A stretch of DNA of 64,000 nt from Cupriavidus pauculus (GCF_002858765.1 NZ_PJRP01000001.1:250414-314413), one strand, 5' to 3'; positions 1 to 11,084 are shown, counted from the first letter of the stretch. Program-made: numbers and translations. The notes: generated by a model from the letters alone, not told the origin.

Positions 1-233
1 TCCTGCCGGCTGCGAAACAGTTCCCGCACCATGCGCTTTACAAGATTGCGCTCGGCGGCGCGCGGCGCAAACTTCTTGCCCACGACAATGCCCAGCCTGG
101 CCTGCGGCTGGCCATTGGCCCGGACATACAGCACGAAATGCGTGCTGCGACGCCGGGGCCGCAAAGCAAAAACGGATGAAAATTCATCCGTCTTTGTCAG
201 CCTCGCGGCTTTGGGAAAGGCATGGGTCGACAC
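1..233 (-). CDS. rnpA: Ribonuclease P protein component, C-terminus beyond the left edge
   Basis: This is the protein subunit of RNase P, which helps the catalytic RNA cut the 5' leader from pre-tRNAs. The 77 visible residues read [20 protein letters not shown] near the start, the usual RnpA opening, and later contain the basic RNR-type motif [10 protein letters not shown] that contacts RNA. No ATG lies in frame near the start. A GTG at 231-233 fits the family length, but the frame stays open upstream, so the exact start is uncertain. It lies 139 bases downstream of rpmH in the conserved rpmH-rnpA order and is probably co-transcribed with it. The gene runs off the window. Confidence 0.93.
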   Translation of the reverse strand, partial: MSTHAFPKAARLTKTDEFSSVFALRPRRRSTHFVLYVRANGQPQARLGIVVGKKFAPRAAERNLVKRMVRELFRSRQ

Positions 234-372
234 GCTGGTCAAAGCTAGCGGCAAGCCGGGCTTCGGCGGCGGTCCTGGCCATCCTGAGTGCGAGGCGCTG
301 GACCGGACGGCGGGAGCAACGTGCAACGGCGAACCGTCACGCTGCCTTCCATCCGGGCCGGTCGCCCGGCCC

Positions 373-507
373 TCAGATTGCCAGGCGCTTGCGGCCCTTG
401 GCGCGGCGGGCGTTGATCACGGCACGGCCGCCGCGGGTCTTCATGCGCACGCGGAAACCATGGGTACGCTTGCGGCGGGTAACGGAAGGTTGGTAGGTAC
501 GTTTCAT
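373..507 (-). CDS. rpmH: 50S ribosomal protein L34
   Basis: This is ribosomal protein L34, a small basic protein of the large ribosomal subunit. The 44-residue product begins [18 protein letters not shown] and ends KGRKRLAI, the almost invariant bacterial L34 sequence and length. It is the first gene of the rpmH-rnpA pair and diverges from dnaA across the origin region. Its mRNA probably starts about 300 bases upstream, at the promoter at 811-839. Confidence 0.99.
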   Translation of the reverse strand: MKRTYQPSVTRRKRTHGFRVRMKTRGGRAVINARRAKGRKRLAI

Positions 508-803
508 GTTGCACTCTCTGGTTGATCCGGGCTTCCTGGGCGCCGGCTGATGCCGGGGCGCCTTGGCCGCCGCGTATGGTTCGCATGGGGCTGCCGCAAT
601 GCAGACGCTCGGTATACGTTGAGGTTGCTGCGGCCATGCCGACGATTCTGGTTCTGTCTTGCTGCCGGCCGCCGCTGGCCCCGGCCGTGTAGCCGGAAGC
701 ACAGGCGGGGATCAGGCCGCTCGCCTGATGCCGCACATGTTTACATGAGCGGTACGGGCCAGACCCGGCGATGCGCATACGTGATCCCCTGCCGCATCGC
801 AGA
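508..803 (-). other. Gene-free stretch; probable long 5' leader of rpmH
   Basis: About 300 bases separate the rpmH start from the best minus-strand promoter. The stretch is GC-rich, and its open frames have no recognisable product or good ribosome binding site. I see no RNA gene in it. If the promoter call is right, this is the untranslated leader of the rpmH-rnpA mRNA. Confidence 0.4.
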
Positions 804-810
804 ACCCGCC

Positions 811-839
811 ATTTAAACGATTTTCGTCGCGGGTGTCAA
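811..839 (-). promoter_or_regulatory. Sigma-70-type promoter for rpmH-rnpA
   Basis: Read on the minus strand there is a perfect TTGACA (834-839), a 17-base spacer, and TTAAAT (811-816), four of six bases matching TATAAT. This is one of the best housekeeping promoter matches in the window. It points at rpmH, which starts about 300 bases further on. Confidence 0.6.
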
Positions 840-920
840 GGCGCCGGATGGCCACTTCCAGTCTGGCCACCAGATGTGCCGCGCACGCCGCCACGAGCCA
901 CGGCACGCGCCGGTGCACCA

Positions 921-1116
921 TTGTCCACAACACTCGGTGGGTAACTCTGTGGGTATTCCCGGTCACCTATCGGTGGTAGCAGGACAGGTCAAGTGCTTGT
1001 TTCCGATGGATTATCAGGTGTCCGAGGCCCTTGTCTGGCGTGCCTTCCGCGCCGGTTGTGCACACAAATCCACTGAATTTTCACAACTTGTCCACAGGGT
1101 TATCCTTTGTGGATAA
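921..1116. other. oriC: Putative chromosomal replication origin (oriC) with DnaA boxes
   Basis: The rpmH-dnaA intergenic region holds several DnaA-box-like 9-mers. TTGTCCACA occurs at 921-929 and 1088-1096, TTGTGCACA at 1056-1064, and a perfect TTATCCACA on the minus strand at 1108-1116. The stretch from about 1065 to 1116 is clearly less GC-rich than its surroundings and could hold the unwinding element. Location next to dnaA and rpmH is the classical bacterial oriC context. Exact limits and function are inferred. Confidence 0.75.
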
Positions 1117-1136
1117 CTTGGGGCGGGGGGTACAAT
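1107..1136 (+). promoter_or_regulatory. Possible dnaA promoter overlapping a DnaA box
   Basis: TACAAT at 1131-1136 is a good -10 element. TTGTGG at 1107-1112 lies 18 bases upstream as a weak -35. The -35 overlaps the perfect minus-strand DnaA box at 1108-1116, which would let DnaA repress its own gene. The leader to the dnaA start would be about 235 bases. Confidence 0.4.
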
Positions 1137-1375
1137 CCGGGTCCAAACACTACACGGGCCGCGTGGCGCACGCACAACCCGGGACTGCCTGCCTCGGTAT
1201 ACCGCGATGTATACCTATTCGAACTGCCGTTGCGATGCACTGCATTCGTGGACGGTGTATTGCCTTTCGCGTCTGGAAAATGACGTGCAAGGCATGTGCA
1301 GGGGCCCGGTACGCAAGCGTTGCGTCCACCCGTGACGTGTCATCGGCGCGATGGCACGGTCACTCAGAAGAACAC

Positions 1376-3109
1376 ATGCAAGATTTCTGGCAGGCAGCAG
1401 CCGCGCAACTCGAGCGCGAACTGACGCCCCAACAATTCAAAACCTGGATCAAGCCGTTGGCGCCCGTCGCCTTCGACGAGGAAGCGCATGCGCTGCGGAT
1501 TGCCGCGCCGAACCGCTTCAAGCTCGACTGGGTCAAGAGCCAGTTTTCGGGGCGGATTACCGCGCTTGCGTGCGAATACTGGGAAACGCAGGTCAGCGTT
1601 CACTTTGTTCTGGACCCGGCGGCCTCGGGCCGCGCCGCCAGTTATACGCAGCAAGCCATGCAGCAGGGCGGCCACGACGGCATGACGTCCGCTGCAATGG
1701 GTGCGGGCGGCCCGACCTATCCCGGCGCTTCGGCGAACATGCCCGCCGGCATGGCCGGCCAGGCGTTCGGCCACGCTCCGGTACCGCATCCGCAGTCGCT
1801 CCAGGCGGGCGGCTATCACGAGCATGCCGGCCATCCGAACGGCGGCCAGCCTGGCTATGGCGCACCGGCCGGCCAAGCGCCCTATCCGGCTGGACCTGGC
1901 GCCACGCCGCATCGCGGCGCGGCGCCGACCGGGCATCCGTTGCAGGGCGGCACCCATGCGCCGATGCAGGACATGGGCGACATTGACATGGCGCAGATGG
2001 ATGCATCCGAAGCCAGTGCCCGTTCGTTCCGCGTGCCGGTCCAGCAGCCGCCCGCGGCTGGCGCACAGCCGACCGACACGGTTCACGAGCGTTCGCGCCT
2101 GAACCCGATCCTGACGTTCGACAATTTCGTGACCGGCAAGGCCAACCAGCTGGCCCGCGCCGCGGCCATCCAGGTGGCCAACAACCCGGGCAAGTCGTAC
2201 AACCCGCTATATCTCTATGGCGGCGTCGGCCTGGGCAAGACCCACCTGATTCACGCTATCGGCAACTTCATGCTGATGGAGAACCCGCGCGCCCGCATCC
2301 GCTACATCCATGCCGAACAGTACGTGTCGGATGTGGTGAAGGCCTACCAGCGGAAGGCGTTCGACGAATTCAAGCGCTACTACCACTCGCTGGACCTGCT
2401 GCTGATCGACGATATTCAGTTCTTCTCCGGCAAGAACCGCACGCAGGAAGAGTTCTTCTACGCGTTCGAGGCGCTGATCGCCAACCGTGCACAGGTGATC
2501 ATCACCAGCGATACCTATCCGAAGGAAATCACCGGCATCGACGACCGGCTGATCTCGCGCTTCGACTCCGGCCTGACAGTGGCGATCGAGCCACCCGAGC
2601 TGGAAATGCGCGTGGCCATCCTGATGAAGAAGGCCGCCGCCGAAAACGTGAGCGTGCCCGAGGAAGTGGCGTTCTTCGTGGCTAAACACCTGCGTTCCAA
2701 CGTGCGCGAGCTGGAAGGGGCGCTGCGCAAGATCCTGGCGTTCTCGAACTTCCACGGCAAGGACATCACGATTGAGGTTACGCGCGAGGCGCTCAAGGAC
2801 CTGCTGACCGTGCAGAACCGCCAGATCTCCGTGGAGAACATCCAGAAGACCTGCGCCGACTTCTACAACATCAAGGTCGCGGACATGTACTCGAAGAAGC
2901 GGCCGGCCAATATCGCGCGGCCGCGGCAGATTGCGATGTACCTGGCCAAGGAACTGACGCAGAAGAGCCTGCCGGAAATCGGCGAGCTGTTCGGCGGACG
3001 CGACCACACCACGGTGCTGCACGCCGTGCGCAAGATCGCCGACGAGCGTAGCAAGGACGCGCAGCTGAACCACGAGCTGCACGTGCTGGAACAGACGCTC
3101 AAGGGCTGA
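1376..3109 (+). CDS. dnaA: Chromosomal replication initiator protein DnaA
   Basis: DnaA binds DnaA boxes at oriC, opens the duplex and helps load DnaB helicase. The 577-residue protein starts [20 protein letters not shown], the family's domain I. Residues of about 95-240 form an extended Gly/Pro/Ala/His/Met-rich domain II, much longer than in E. coli. The AAA+ domain follows, with Walker A GVGLGKTH near 282 and Walker [10 protein letters not shown] near 342. The C-terminal DNA-binding signature [11 protein letters not shown] lies near 540. The ATG at 1376 was chosen because it begins the conserved domain I; the frame is open further upstream but without family similarity. The first gene of dnaA-dnaN-gyrB. 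Confidence 0.98.
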   Translation: MQDFWQAAAAQLERELTPQQFKTWIKPLAPVAFDEEAHALRIAAPNRFKLDWVKSQFSGRITALACEYWETQVSVHFVLDPAASGRAASYTQQAMQQGGHDGMTSAAMGAGGPTYPGASANMPAGMAGQAFGHAPVPHPQSLQAGGYHEHAGHPNGGQPGYGAPAGQAPYPAGPGATPHRGAAPTGHPLQGGTHAPMQDMGDIDMAQMDASEASARSFRVPVQQPPAAGAQPTDTVHERSRLNPILTFDNFVTGKANQLARAAAIQVANNPGKSYNPLYLYGGVGLGKTHLIHAIGNFMLMENPRARIRYIHAEQYVSDVVKAYQRKAFDEFKRYYHSLDLLLIDDIQFFSGKNRTQEEFFYAFEALIANRAQVIITSDTYPKEITGIDDRLISRFDSGLTVAIEPPELEMRVAILMKKAAAENVSVPEEVAFFVAKHLRSNVRELEGALRKILAFSNFHGKDITIEVTREALKDLLTVQNRQISVENIQKTCADFYNIKVADMYSKKRPANIARPRQIAMYLAKELTQKSLPEIGELFGGRDHTTVLHAVRKIADERSKDAQLNHELHVLEQTLKG

Positions 3110-3314
3110 TTCGCGGGTTTTGAAGGGCGGCCTTGCCGGGCTGGCATACTACTGGGTGCGCGTCCGGCGGCAAGCGGGCGCCAGAGCAACTGTTGCATCG
3201 CGGGAAACCGGCCTCAGATAAGGCTTTGCGGTGAGTCGGGACGAATTGGCGGGAGTAGACGCCCGGATCGTGGCATTTTGTGCACAGTCCGGCGCCCCAC
3301 CGGATTCGCCCCGC

Positions 3315-3344
3315 TTCACCGCAGCGGCTTATCCTTGGTACAAT
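3315..3344 (+). promoter_or_regulatory. Possible dnaN promoter in the dnaA-dnaN gap
   Basis: The 330-base gap between dnaA and dnaN (3110-3439) contains an extended -10 element, TGGTACAAT (TACAAT at 3339-3344). A weak TTCACC lies at about the right distance upstream (3315-3320). dnaN may therefore be transcribed on its own as well as from dnaA. No gene or RNA is recognisable in the rest of the gap. Confidence 0.4.
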
Positions 3345-3439
3345 ACGGCATTAACTCTTTGATTCCAAAGTGGAAATTGGATATCGGAGTTTCACCTGAT
3401 TCCGCGGTCGCCGACGACAAACGACGAAGGATAAATTCA

Positions 3440-4555
3440 ATGCAATTGGTCAAAACCTCGCGAGACAATCTGCTGCGTCCGCTGCAAATCGTGAGCGGCA
3501 TCGTGGAGCGCCGCCACACCCTCCCGATCCTGGCCAACCTGCTGATTCGCAAGTCCGGCTCGAACGTATCCTTCCTCTCGACCGACATCGAGATCCAGAT
3601 CACCACGCACGCCGAATGCGGCGTTGGCAGCGACGACGTGGCCACCACCGTGGCCGCGCGCAAGCTGCTGGACATCCTGCGCGCGATGCCTGACGGCGAC
3701 GTGGCGCTGTCGCTCAACGACAAGCGCATGACCGTGCAATCGGGCAAGAGCCGCTTTGCACTGCAGACGCTGGCCGCGGAAGAATTCCCGACCGTTGCCG
3801 AAGCCGCCGAGTTCAACGCGAGCGTCAGCCTGCCGCAGAAGACGTTCAAGCATCTGCTGGCGATGGTGCATTTCGCGATGGCGCAGCAGGACATCCGCTA
3901 CTACCTGAACGGCATGCTGCTGGTCGTGGACGGCAAGAAGGTCATGGCCGTGGCCACCGACGGCCACCGCCTGGCGTACTGCGGCGTGGAACTCGAAAAC
4001 GAGGCCACCGGCGTGGGTTCGCGTCAGGAAGTGATCATCCCGCGCAAGACCATCCTGGAACTGCAGCGCCTGCTGGAAGACAACGACGATCCCGTGCAGG
4101 TGCAGCTGGCCGCGAATCAGGTCAAGTTCTCGTTTGCCAACGTGGAGCTGATCAGCAAGCTGGTGGAAGGCAAGTTCCCGGACTTCCAGCGCGTGATCCC
4201 GAAGGGTTACAAGAACGCGTTCGCGATCGACCGCGTGCAGCTGCAACAGGCGCTGCAGCGTACCGCGATCCTGACCACCGACAAGTTCAAGGGCGTGCGT
4301 TGCATTCTCGACACGCACGTGCTGAAGATCAGCTCGACCAACGCCGACCAGGAAGAGGCGCAGGAAGAACTGGAACTCGACTATTCGGGCGACGCGCTCG
4401 ATATCGGCTTTAACGTGACCTACCTGCTCGACGTACTCGGCAACCTCAAGAGCGAACAGGTGCAGGTCAGCCTCGGCGACTCCAATTCGAGTGCGCTGAT
4501 TACCGTGCCGGAAGACGACAACTTCAAGTACGTCGTGATGCCGATGCGCATTTGA
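3440..4555 (+). CDS. dnaN: DNA polymerase III subunit beta (sliding clamp)
   Basis: The beta clamp encircles DNA and tethers DNA polymerase III and other repair and replication proteins. The 371-residue product has the standard length and opens MQLVKTSRDNLLRPLQIVSG. It ends in the typical VVMPMRI tail, part of the hydrophobic protein-binding pocket. The start is supported by AAGGA about nine bases upstream of the ATG. It lies between dnaA and gyrB in the conserved order and is followed by a likely intrinsic terminator at 4606-4645. Confidence 0.98.
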   Translation: MQLVKTSRDNLLRPLQIVSGIVERRHTLPILANLLIRKSGSNVSFLSTDIEIQITTHAECGVGSDDVATTVAARKLLDILRAMPDGDVALSLNDKRMTVQSGKSRFALQTLAAEEFPTVAEAAEFNASVSLPQKTFKHLLAMVHFAMAQQDIRYYLNGMLLVVDGKKVMAVATDGHRLAYCGVELENEATGVGSRQEVIIPRKTILELQRLLEDNDDPVQVQLAANQVKFSFANVELISKLVEGKFPDFQRVIPKGYKNAFAIDRVQLQQALQRTAILTTDKFKGVRCILDTHVLKISSTNADQEEAQEELELDYSGDALDIGFNVTYLLDVLGNLKSEQVQVSLGDSNSSALITVPEDDNFKYVVMPMRI

Positions 4556-4605
4556 TGGTCCGCACCGAGTCGCCATCCATACACAATCGGGCACACACCG
4601 CAGCA

Positions 4606-4645
4606 GGGGCCGGGTCCACGGGATCCGCCCCTTTTGCCGTTTTTA
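4606..4645 (+). terminator. Intrinsic terminator between dnaN and gyrB
   Basis: GGGGC followed by a one-base bulge and GGGTCC (4606-4617) can pair with GGATCCGCCCC (4621-4631) around an ACG loop. TTTT and, after a short gap, TTTTT follow. This looks like a terminator or attenuator behind dnaN and suggests that gyrB has its own promoter downstream. Confidence 0.5.
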
Positions 4646-4653
4646 AGTAACCC

Positions 4654-4715
4654 GCAAATGCGGACGTTCCGCACCCGCTGCCGCCCGGCGCAGGTTCGGA
4701 TTTCTCCGCATTTGC
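4654..4715. repeat. Perfect 10-base inverted repeat in the gyrB leader
   Basis: GCAAATGCGG at 4654-4663 is the exact reverse complement of CCGCATTTGC at 4706-4715, only 24 bases before the gyrB start. In RNA the arms could close a long stem-loop near the ribosome binding site. Function is unknown. Confidence 0.45.
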
Positions 4716-4733
4716 CGTGAGTATCGTGAGTAG

Positions 4734-7265
<2,532 letters not shown>

Positions 7266-7287
7266 TGGGTTGGTTGCACGCGCATTG

Positions 7288-7320
7288 AAAAATCCCGGCC
7301 TTCAGCCGGGATTTTTTTTG
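7288..7320 (+). terminator. Intrinsic terminator behind gyrB, possibly bidirectional
   Basis: AATCCCGGC (7291-7299) pairs with GCCGGGATT (7305-7313) around a five-base loop and is followed by a run of T. The A run before the left arm would serve as a T run for the convergent minus-strand gene, so the element may stop transcription from both sides. Confidence 0.9.
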
Positions 7321-7325
7321 TCGCT

Positions 7326-7985
7326 TCAATACACCCCCGGCACCATCCGCCAGGTGCGCGCGCAGTAGCGCTCATATTCGTCCCCGAACTGCTTGCGCAG
7401 CAGTGCCTCCTCGGCGCGAATCCGCGCAATCAGTGGCCATAGCGTCAGAGCCGTCAGCAGCACTCCCAGCAAGGACCGAAACACCAGCACCCATCCCAGC
7501 GAACTGACCACGAGGCCCAGGTAGCTCGGGTTCCGGATCACCGCGTAGACGCCCGTGGTCACCAGCGTGTGTCCGGGCTGGATGGCGACCAGCCCACTGA
7601 ACCGGTTGCCGAGAACGAAGACGGGCCAGAGTCGCAGCATGCCGCCGGTGATAAACAGGGCGTCGCCGATCCATCGCACCGTTTCGTCGCCGATTGTCCA
7701 GAAATCGAGGCGGTCAGTCAGTGCTGGCACGTAGCCCGCCAGCAGGCCGAGCACGCCGAAGGCAACCAGCACCCAGCGGTTGCCGCGATCCTCCCGGTCT
7801 CCCTTGCTGAGGTTGCCCCCGGAGAAGATCGCAATAACGGCCATGGCCATGGTGGCGACGGCCGCTGTGGTGCGTGCCGGGTTGGCGAAATAGGCGTCAA
7901 CGCCGCCCCAGCCGACGATGGGCAGTGCCAGATACGCGAGCGAACCCGCGAGGGTGAAGAACGTCAGGCCGGGAGTGGGTCGCAT
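7326..7985 (-). CDS. Membrane methyltransferase of the isoprenylcysteine carboxyl methyltransferase-like family
   Basis: The 219-residue protein has several hydrophobic segments and a C-terminal signature of the ICMT/phospholipid-methyltransferase-like family: VYAVIRNPSYLG, then FGDEYERYCARTWRMVPGVY. Members bind S-adenosylmethionine at this C-terminal motif and methylate lipid or membrane substrates; the substrate here cannot be told. The ATG at 7985 (MRPTPGLTFF) was chosen because the first membrane segment follows directly. The gene converges on gyrB across a shared terminator and diverges from the MazG-like gene. Confidence 0.8.
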   Translation of the reverse strand: MRPTPGLTFFTLAGSLAYLALPIVGWGGVDAYFANPARTTAAVATMAMAVIAIFSGGNLSKGDREDRGNRWVLVAFGVLGLLAGYVPALTDRLDFWTIGDETVRWIGDALFITGGMLRLWPVFVLGNRFSGLVAIQPGHTLVTTGVYAVIRNPSYLGLVVSSLGWVLVFRSLLGVLLTALTLWPLIARIRAEEALLRKQFGDEYERYCARTWRMVPGVY

Positions 7986-8105
7986 GGGGTCTCCGTCTGC
8001 AGTGGACTTCACTTCGCAGGGTATGCCTGCTGGCATCCGGATGTCGAGGACTGCCGCGATCAATGGGACAATGCCGCCTGACCCCGAATTCGCTCCAGAC
8101 AGACG

Positions 8106-8438
8106 ATGCCTCTCATCGACCTCAAGAACCTCCAGCAAGCAGCACTCGCTTTCGGCGAGGCGCGCGGCTGGGGCAAGTATCACAGCCCGAAGAATCTGGC
8201 GATGGCGCTCAGCGTGGAAGTGGCCGAACTGGTGGAGATTTTCCAGTGGCAAACCGAGGAAGCGTCGCGGGACATCATGTCGACGACCGAGCGTGCGCAC
8301 GTTGAGCAGGAGCTGGCCGATATCACTATCTACCTGACGCAGCTTGTGACGGCGCTGGGTGTCGACCTCGATGCGGCGGTGCGTGCCAAGATGGAAATGA
8401 ACGCGCGCAAGTACCCGGCGCCGGGCGAAGGGAAGTAG
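8106..8438 (+). CDS. MazG-like nucleotide pyrophosphohydrolase
   Basis: The 110-residue protein belongs to the small all-helical NTP pyrophosphohydrolases, which hydrolyse (d)NTPs to monophosphate and clean the nucleotide pool. The metal-binding pattern is visible as EVAELVEIFQW (about residues 39-49) and EQELADITIYL (about 67-77), matching the EXXE and EXXD helices of the MazG/RS21-C6 group. Length is typical of single-domain members. The substrate cannot be predicted. It reads away from the divergent methyltransferase gene. Confidence 0.85.
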   Translation: MPLIDLKNLQQAALAFGEARGWGKYHSPKNLAMALSVEVAELVEIFQWQTEEASRDIMSTTERAHVEQELADITIYLTQLVTALGVDLDAAVRAKMEMNARKYPAPGEGK

Positions 8439-8575
8439 GCCGCGTCAAGCGACACGGTCTGGCAATCGATGGCCCGGCACATCGGGTCGCGCGCGAATCA
8501 CGTGTCCGCTCCTGACAGCCGCGTGCAGCAAATGCGGCTAGACTTGCTCTATCGTCTCTCGCGGAGATCGCGGCC

Positions 8576-9718
8576 ATGGCAGTGCGCAAGCAGGGCAAGT
8601 CATCGGGCAATGTCCACATTGGTATTGGTGGCTGGAATTTTGCGCCGTGGCGCGACAACTTCTATCCGGCGGGACTGCCTCAGGCGCGCGAACTGGATTA
8701 TGCGAGCCGCCACCTGACCGCGATCGAGATCAACAGCACGTATCACGGCACGCAGAAGCGCACGTCGTTTGCCAACTGGCACGACGCCACGCCCGACGAC
8801 TTCGTGTTTGCCGTCAAGGCATCGCGCTTTGCCACCAACCGGCGCATCCTGGCCGAGGGCGCCGATTCCATCCACCGCTTTATCGACAGCGGCATCGCCG
8901 AGCTGGGCCCCAAGCTGGGCCCCCTCGTCTGGCAGTTCGCGCCGACCAAGCAGTTCGTGCCCGATGACTTCGAGGCCTTTCTGAGCCTGTTGCCGGATTC
9001 GGTGGAAGGCGTGGCACTACGCCACGTGCTGGAAGTGCGCCACGCCAGTTTCATGTGCGACGAATACCTGAAGCTGGCACGCAAGTTCAAGGCGGCCACG
9101 GTATTCACCGATTCGCCAAAATTTCCTTCATTTGCCGATCTGACCGCCGATTTTGTCTACGCGCGTCTGATGAATGCGCAGGAGAAGCTGGCGACGGGCT
9201 ATGCGCCCAAGGATCTGGATCAATGGGCGGGTCGTGTCGCAAGCTGGGCGGACGGCAAGGCGCCCGACGACCTGCCCGTGGTGGAAGACAAGCCGGGCGC
9301 AAAGTTCAAGCCGAAGGCGGTCTACCTGTTTTTCATCAACGGCGCCAAGGAACGGGCGCCCTCTGCGGCAGGTGCGCTATTGGAACGGCTGGGCTGGGCG
9401 CCGACCGAGGATCTGCCCGTAAAGGTCGCGGTGTCGAAGCGGGCAGCGGTCGATACATCCGCGGGGGCACCGGCAGGCCAGGCGACCGCAGAAAAGGTGC
9501 CCGAAAAGACGGCGGCTGCAAAGACGGCAGCGAAAAAAAAGGCGGCCGTAAAAACGGCGCCTGCGAAGACAGCATTGACAACGACGGCACCGACAAAGGG
9601 AGTCGCTGCAAAGAAAGCCTCCGCAAAGAAGGCCACCACGCCAAATCCTCCCGCGAAACGCGCCTCCGCCAGGAGGGCTGCTGCGAAGAAGACCTCCGCC
9701 AGTCGCGCCGCCGCGTGA
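8576..9718 (+). CDS. DUF72-family protein with a Lys/Ala-rich histone-like tail
   Basis: Residues 12-280 match the DUF72 (YecE-like) TIM-barrel family: HIGIGGWNFAPWRDNFYP, AIEINSTYHGTQKR and FAVKASRFATN near the N-terminus and YLFFINGAKE near 250. The biochemical role of this family is not established. From about residue 290 the chain becomes a low-complexity tail of KTA, KKA and AKK units resembling histone H1 or AlgP tails, suggesting nucleic-acid or polyanion binding. The ATG follows GGAG with good spacing. The next gene starts four bases after the stop, so the two are probably co-translated. Confidence 0.85.
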   Translation: MAVRKQGKSSGNVHIGIGGWNFAPWRDNFYPAGLPQARELDYASRHLTAIEINSTYHGTQKRTSFANWHDATPDDFVFAVKASRFATNRRILAEGADSIHRFIDSGIAELGPKLGPLVWQFAPTKQFVPDDFEAFLSLLPDSVEGVALRHVLEVRHASFMCDEYLKLARKFKAATVFTDSPKFPSFADLTADFVYARLMNAQEKLATGYAPKDLDQWAGRVASWADGKAPDDLPVVEDKPGAKFKPKAVYLFFINGAKERAPSAAGALLERLGWAPTEDLPVKVAVSKRAAVDTSAGAPAGQATAEKVPEKTAAAKTAAKKKAAVKTAPAKTALTTTAPTKGVAAKKASAKKATTPNPPAKRASARRAAAKKTSASRAAA

Positions 9719-9722
9719 GGCC

Positions 9723-10421
9723 ATGCGTGCCAGCCAATCCCCAACCCCGGCAATAGCGCCGCGGCGCGAACCCTTTTCGGCGCTGCCGCTGGAACCCATG
9801 TGGCTCGACGCGCTCGCGCAATCGGGCCACGTTTCGATGACGCCGCTGCAGTCCGTCGCGCTGCCCCAGGCGCTTGCCGGGCACGACCTGATCGTGCAGG
9901 TGCGGCAGGGCGGCGGCAGTGCCACGACGCAGGCGATCGCCCTGCTTCACCGGCTGGACCCGCAACGCTTCGACGTGCAGGCCCTGGTGCTGTGTCCCAC
10001 GCGCGACCGCGCCGAGGTGGTGGCGCGGCGCATCCGGCAGCTGGCGCGGGTGGCTGGCCAGATCAAGGTGGCCCTGCTTTGCACCGGCATGCCGATTCGA
10101 ACACAAATCGATAGCCTGATCCACGGCGCGCATATCGTTGTGGGCACTCCGGGGCGCATGCTCGACCATATCGACGCGGCAAGCCTGGACCTGCGCGCCA
10201 TCAACACGGTCATCCTTGAAGGGGCCGATACGATGCTCGACATGGGATTTGCCGACGACATCGCCTTTGTGGCCAGCCGGTGCCCGAAATCGCGCCAGAC
10301 CTTGCTGTTCCATGCGTCGCCCGATGCCGACCCGCCCCCCGACATCACGCGGCTGGCGCGGCAATGGCAACGCAGGCCGCGCGTCATCCGGTTGGCCCCC
10401 GCGCCAGCACCCTCGCCTTGA
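9723..10421 (+). CDS. DbpA-like DEAD-box protein, first RecA domain only, catalytic motifs lost
   Basis: The 232-residue protein aligns along its length with the N-terminal RecA domain of DbpA/RhlE-type RNA helicases: MTPLQSVALPQALAGHDLIV (Q motif region), QALVLCPTRDRAE (motif Ia), VGTPGRMLDHI (motif Ib), MLDMGFADDI and SRQTLLF. The catalytic motifs are replaced: Walker A, normally TGSGKT, reads GGGSAT; DEAD reads EGAD; SAT reads HAS. The second RecA domain is absent. It cannot be a normal ATP-dependent helicase. The reading frame is intact and coupled to the DUF72 gene, so it may be a non-catalytic RNA- or protein-binding relative. Confidence 0.82.
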   Translation: MRASQSPTPAIAPRREPFSALPLEPMWLDALAQSGHVSMTPLQSVALPQALAGHDLIVQVRQGGGSATTQAIALLHRLDPQRFDVQALVLCPTRDRAEVVARRIRQLARVAGQIKVALLCTGMPIRTQIDSLIHGAHIVVGTPGRMLDHIDAASLDLRAINTVILEGADTMLDMGFADDIAFVASRCPKSRQTLLFHASPDADPPPDITRLARQWQRRPRVIRLAPAPAPSP

Positions 10422-10493
10422 CGCCGGGCGGCCGCGCCAACGTTGCCGGCGAAGATTCGTGAAAGTCACCCTGTAAGGCCGCGCTTTCGTTTG

Positions 10494-10506
10494 CTAATCT
10501 GATTAG
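10494..10506. promoter_or_regulatory. Short palindrome upstream of the CBS gene
   Basis: CTAATCTGATTAG is a perfect 6-1-6 palindrome about 100 bases before the CBS-domain gene, in the only AT-richer part of the gap. It could be an operator. I see no convincing full promoter around it. Confidence 0.3.
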
Positions 10507-10607
10507 ACGCGGCCAGACCCCGGGGGGCGCGGGCTTTTGCGCAGCACCGCAGATCGATCGAGTCTGGGCAGCGACTGTTTCCAAAACGGCAACAAGGAGT
10601 CGGTGAC

Positions 10608-11048
10608 ATGAAGACCGCACGGCAGGTTCTGGAACACAAGGCAAGTCACGCCATCTTCAGCATTCCACCCACGGCAACGGTGTACGCGGCACTGCAGCTG
10701 ATGGCCGACAAGGGCATTGGCGCATTGCTGGTGATGGAGCACGACAAGATCGTGGGTATCCTCAGCGAACGGGATTACGCGCGCAAGGTGATCCTGATGC
10801 AACGCACGTCGCGCGAGACGCTGGTCAAGGAAATCATGACCACGGCCGTGATCTATGTGCGTGCCGAACAAAGCACAGACGACTGCATGGCGCTGATGAC
10901 CAGGCATCGCCTGCGTCACCTGCCAGTGATGGCCGGCGACGAGTTGCTCGGCATGTTGTCCATCGGCGACCTGGTCAACGACATCATCAGCGAGCAACGC
11001 TTCACGATCGAACAGCTGGAGCACTACATCACGGGCGGCTCGCGCTAG
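10608..11048 (+). CDS. CBS-pair domain protein
   Basis: The 146-residue protein consists of two CBS motifs (about residues 10-60 and 75-135), with signatures GALLVMEHDKIVGILSERDY and RHLPVMAGDELLGMLSIGDL. CBS pairs bind adenosine nucleotides such as AMP, ATP or S-adenosylmethionine and act as energy or ligand sensors. Stand-alone versions like this are common in proteobacteria, but their partners are mostly unknown. AAGGAG lies at good distance from the ATG. It is a single-gene unit followed by a GC-rich hairpin. Confidence 0.9.
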   Translation: MKTARQVLEHKASHAIFSIPPTATVYAALQLMADKGIGALLVMEHDKIVGILSERDYARKVILMQRTSRETLVKEIMTTAVIYVRAEQSTDDCMALMTRHRLRHLPVMAGDELLGMLSIGDLVNDIISEQRFTIEQLEHYITGGSR

Positions 11049-11084
11049 GCGGCGCGCTTCCGGCCCCAAATCCCGCCATCCTTC

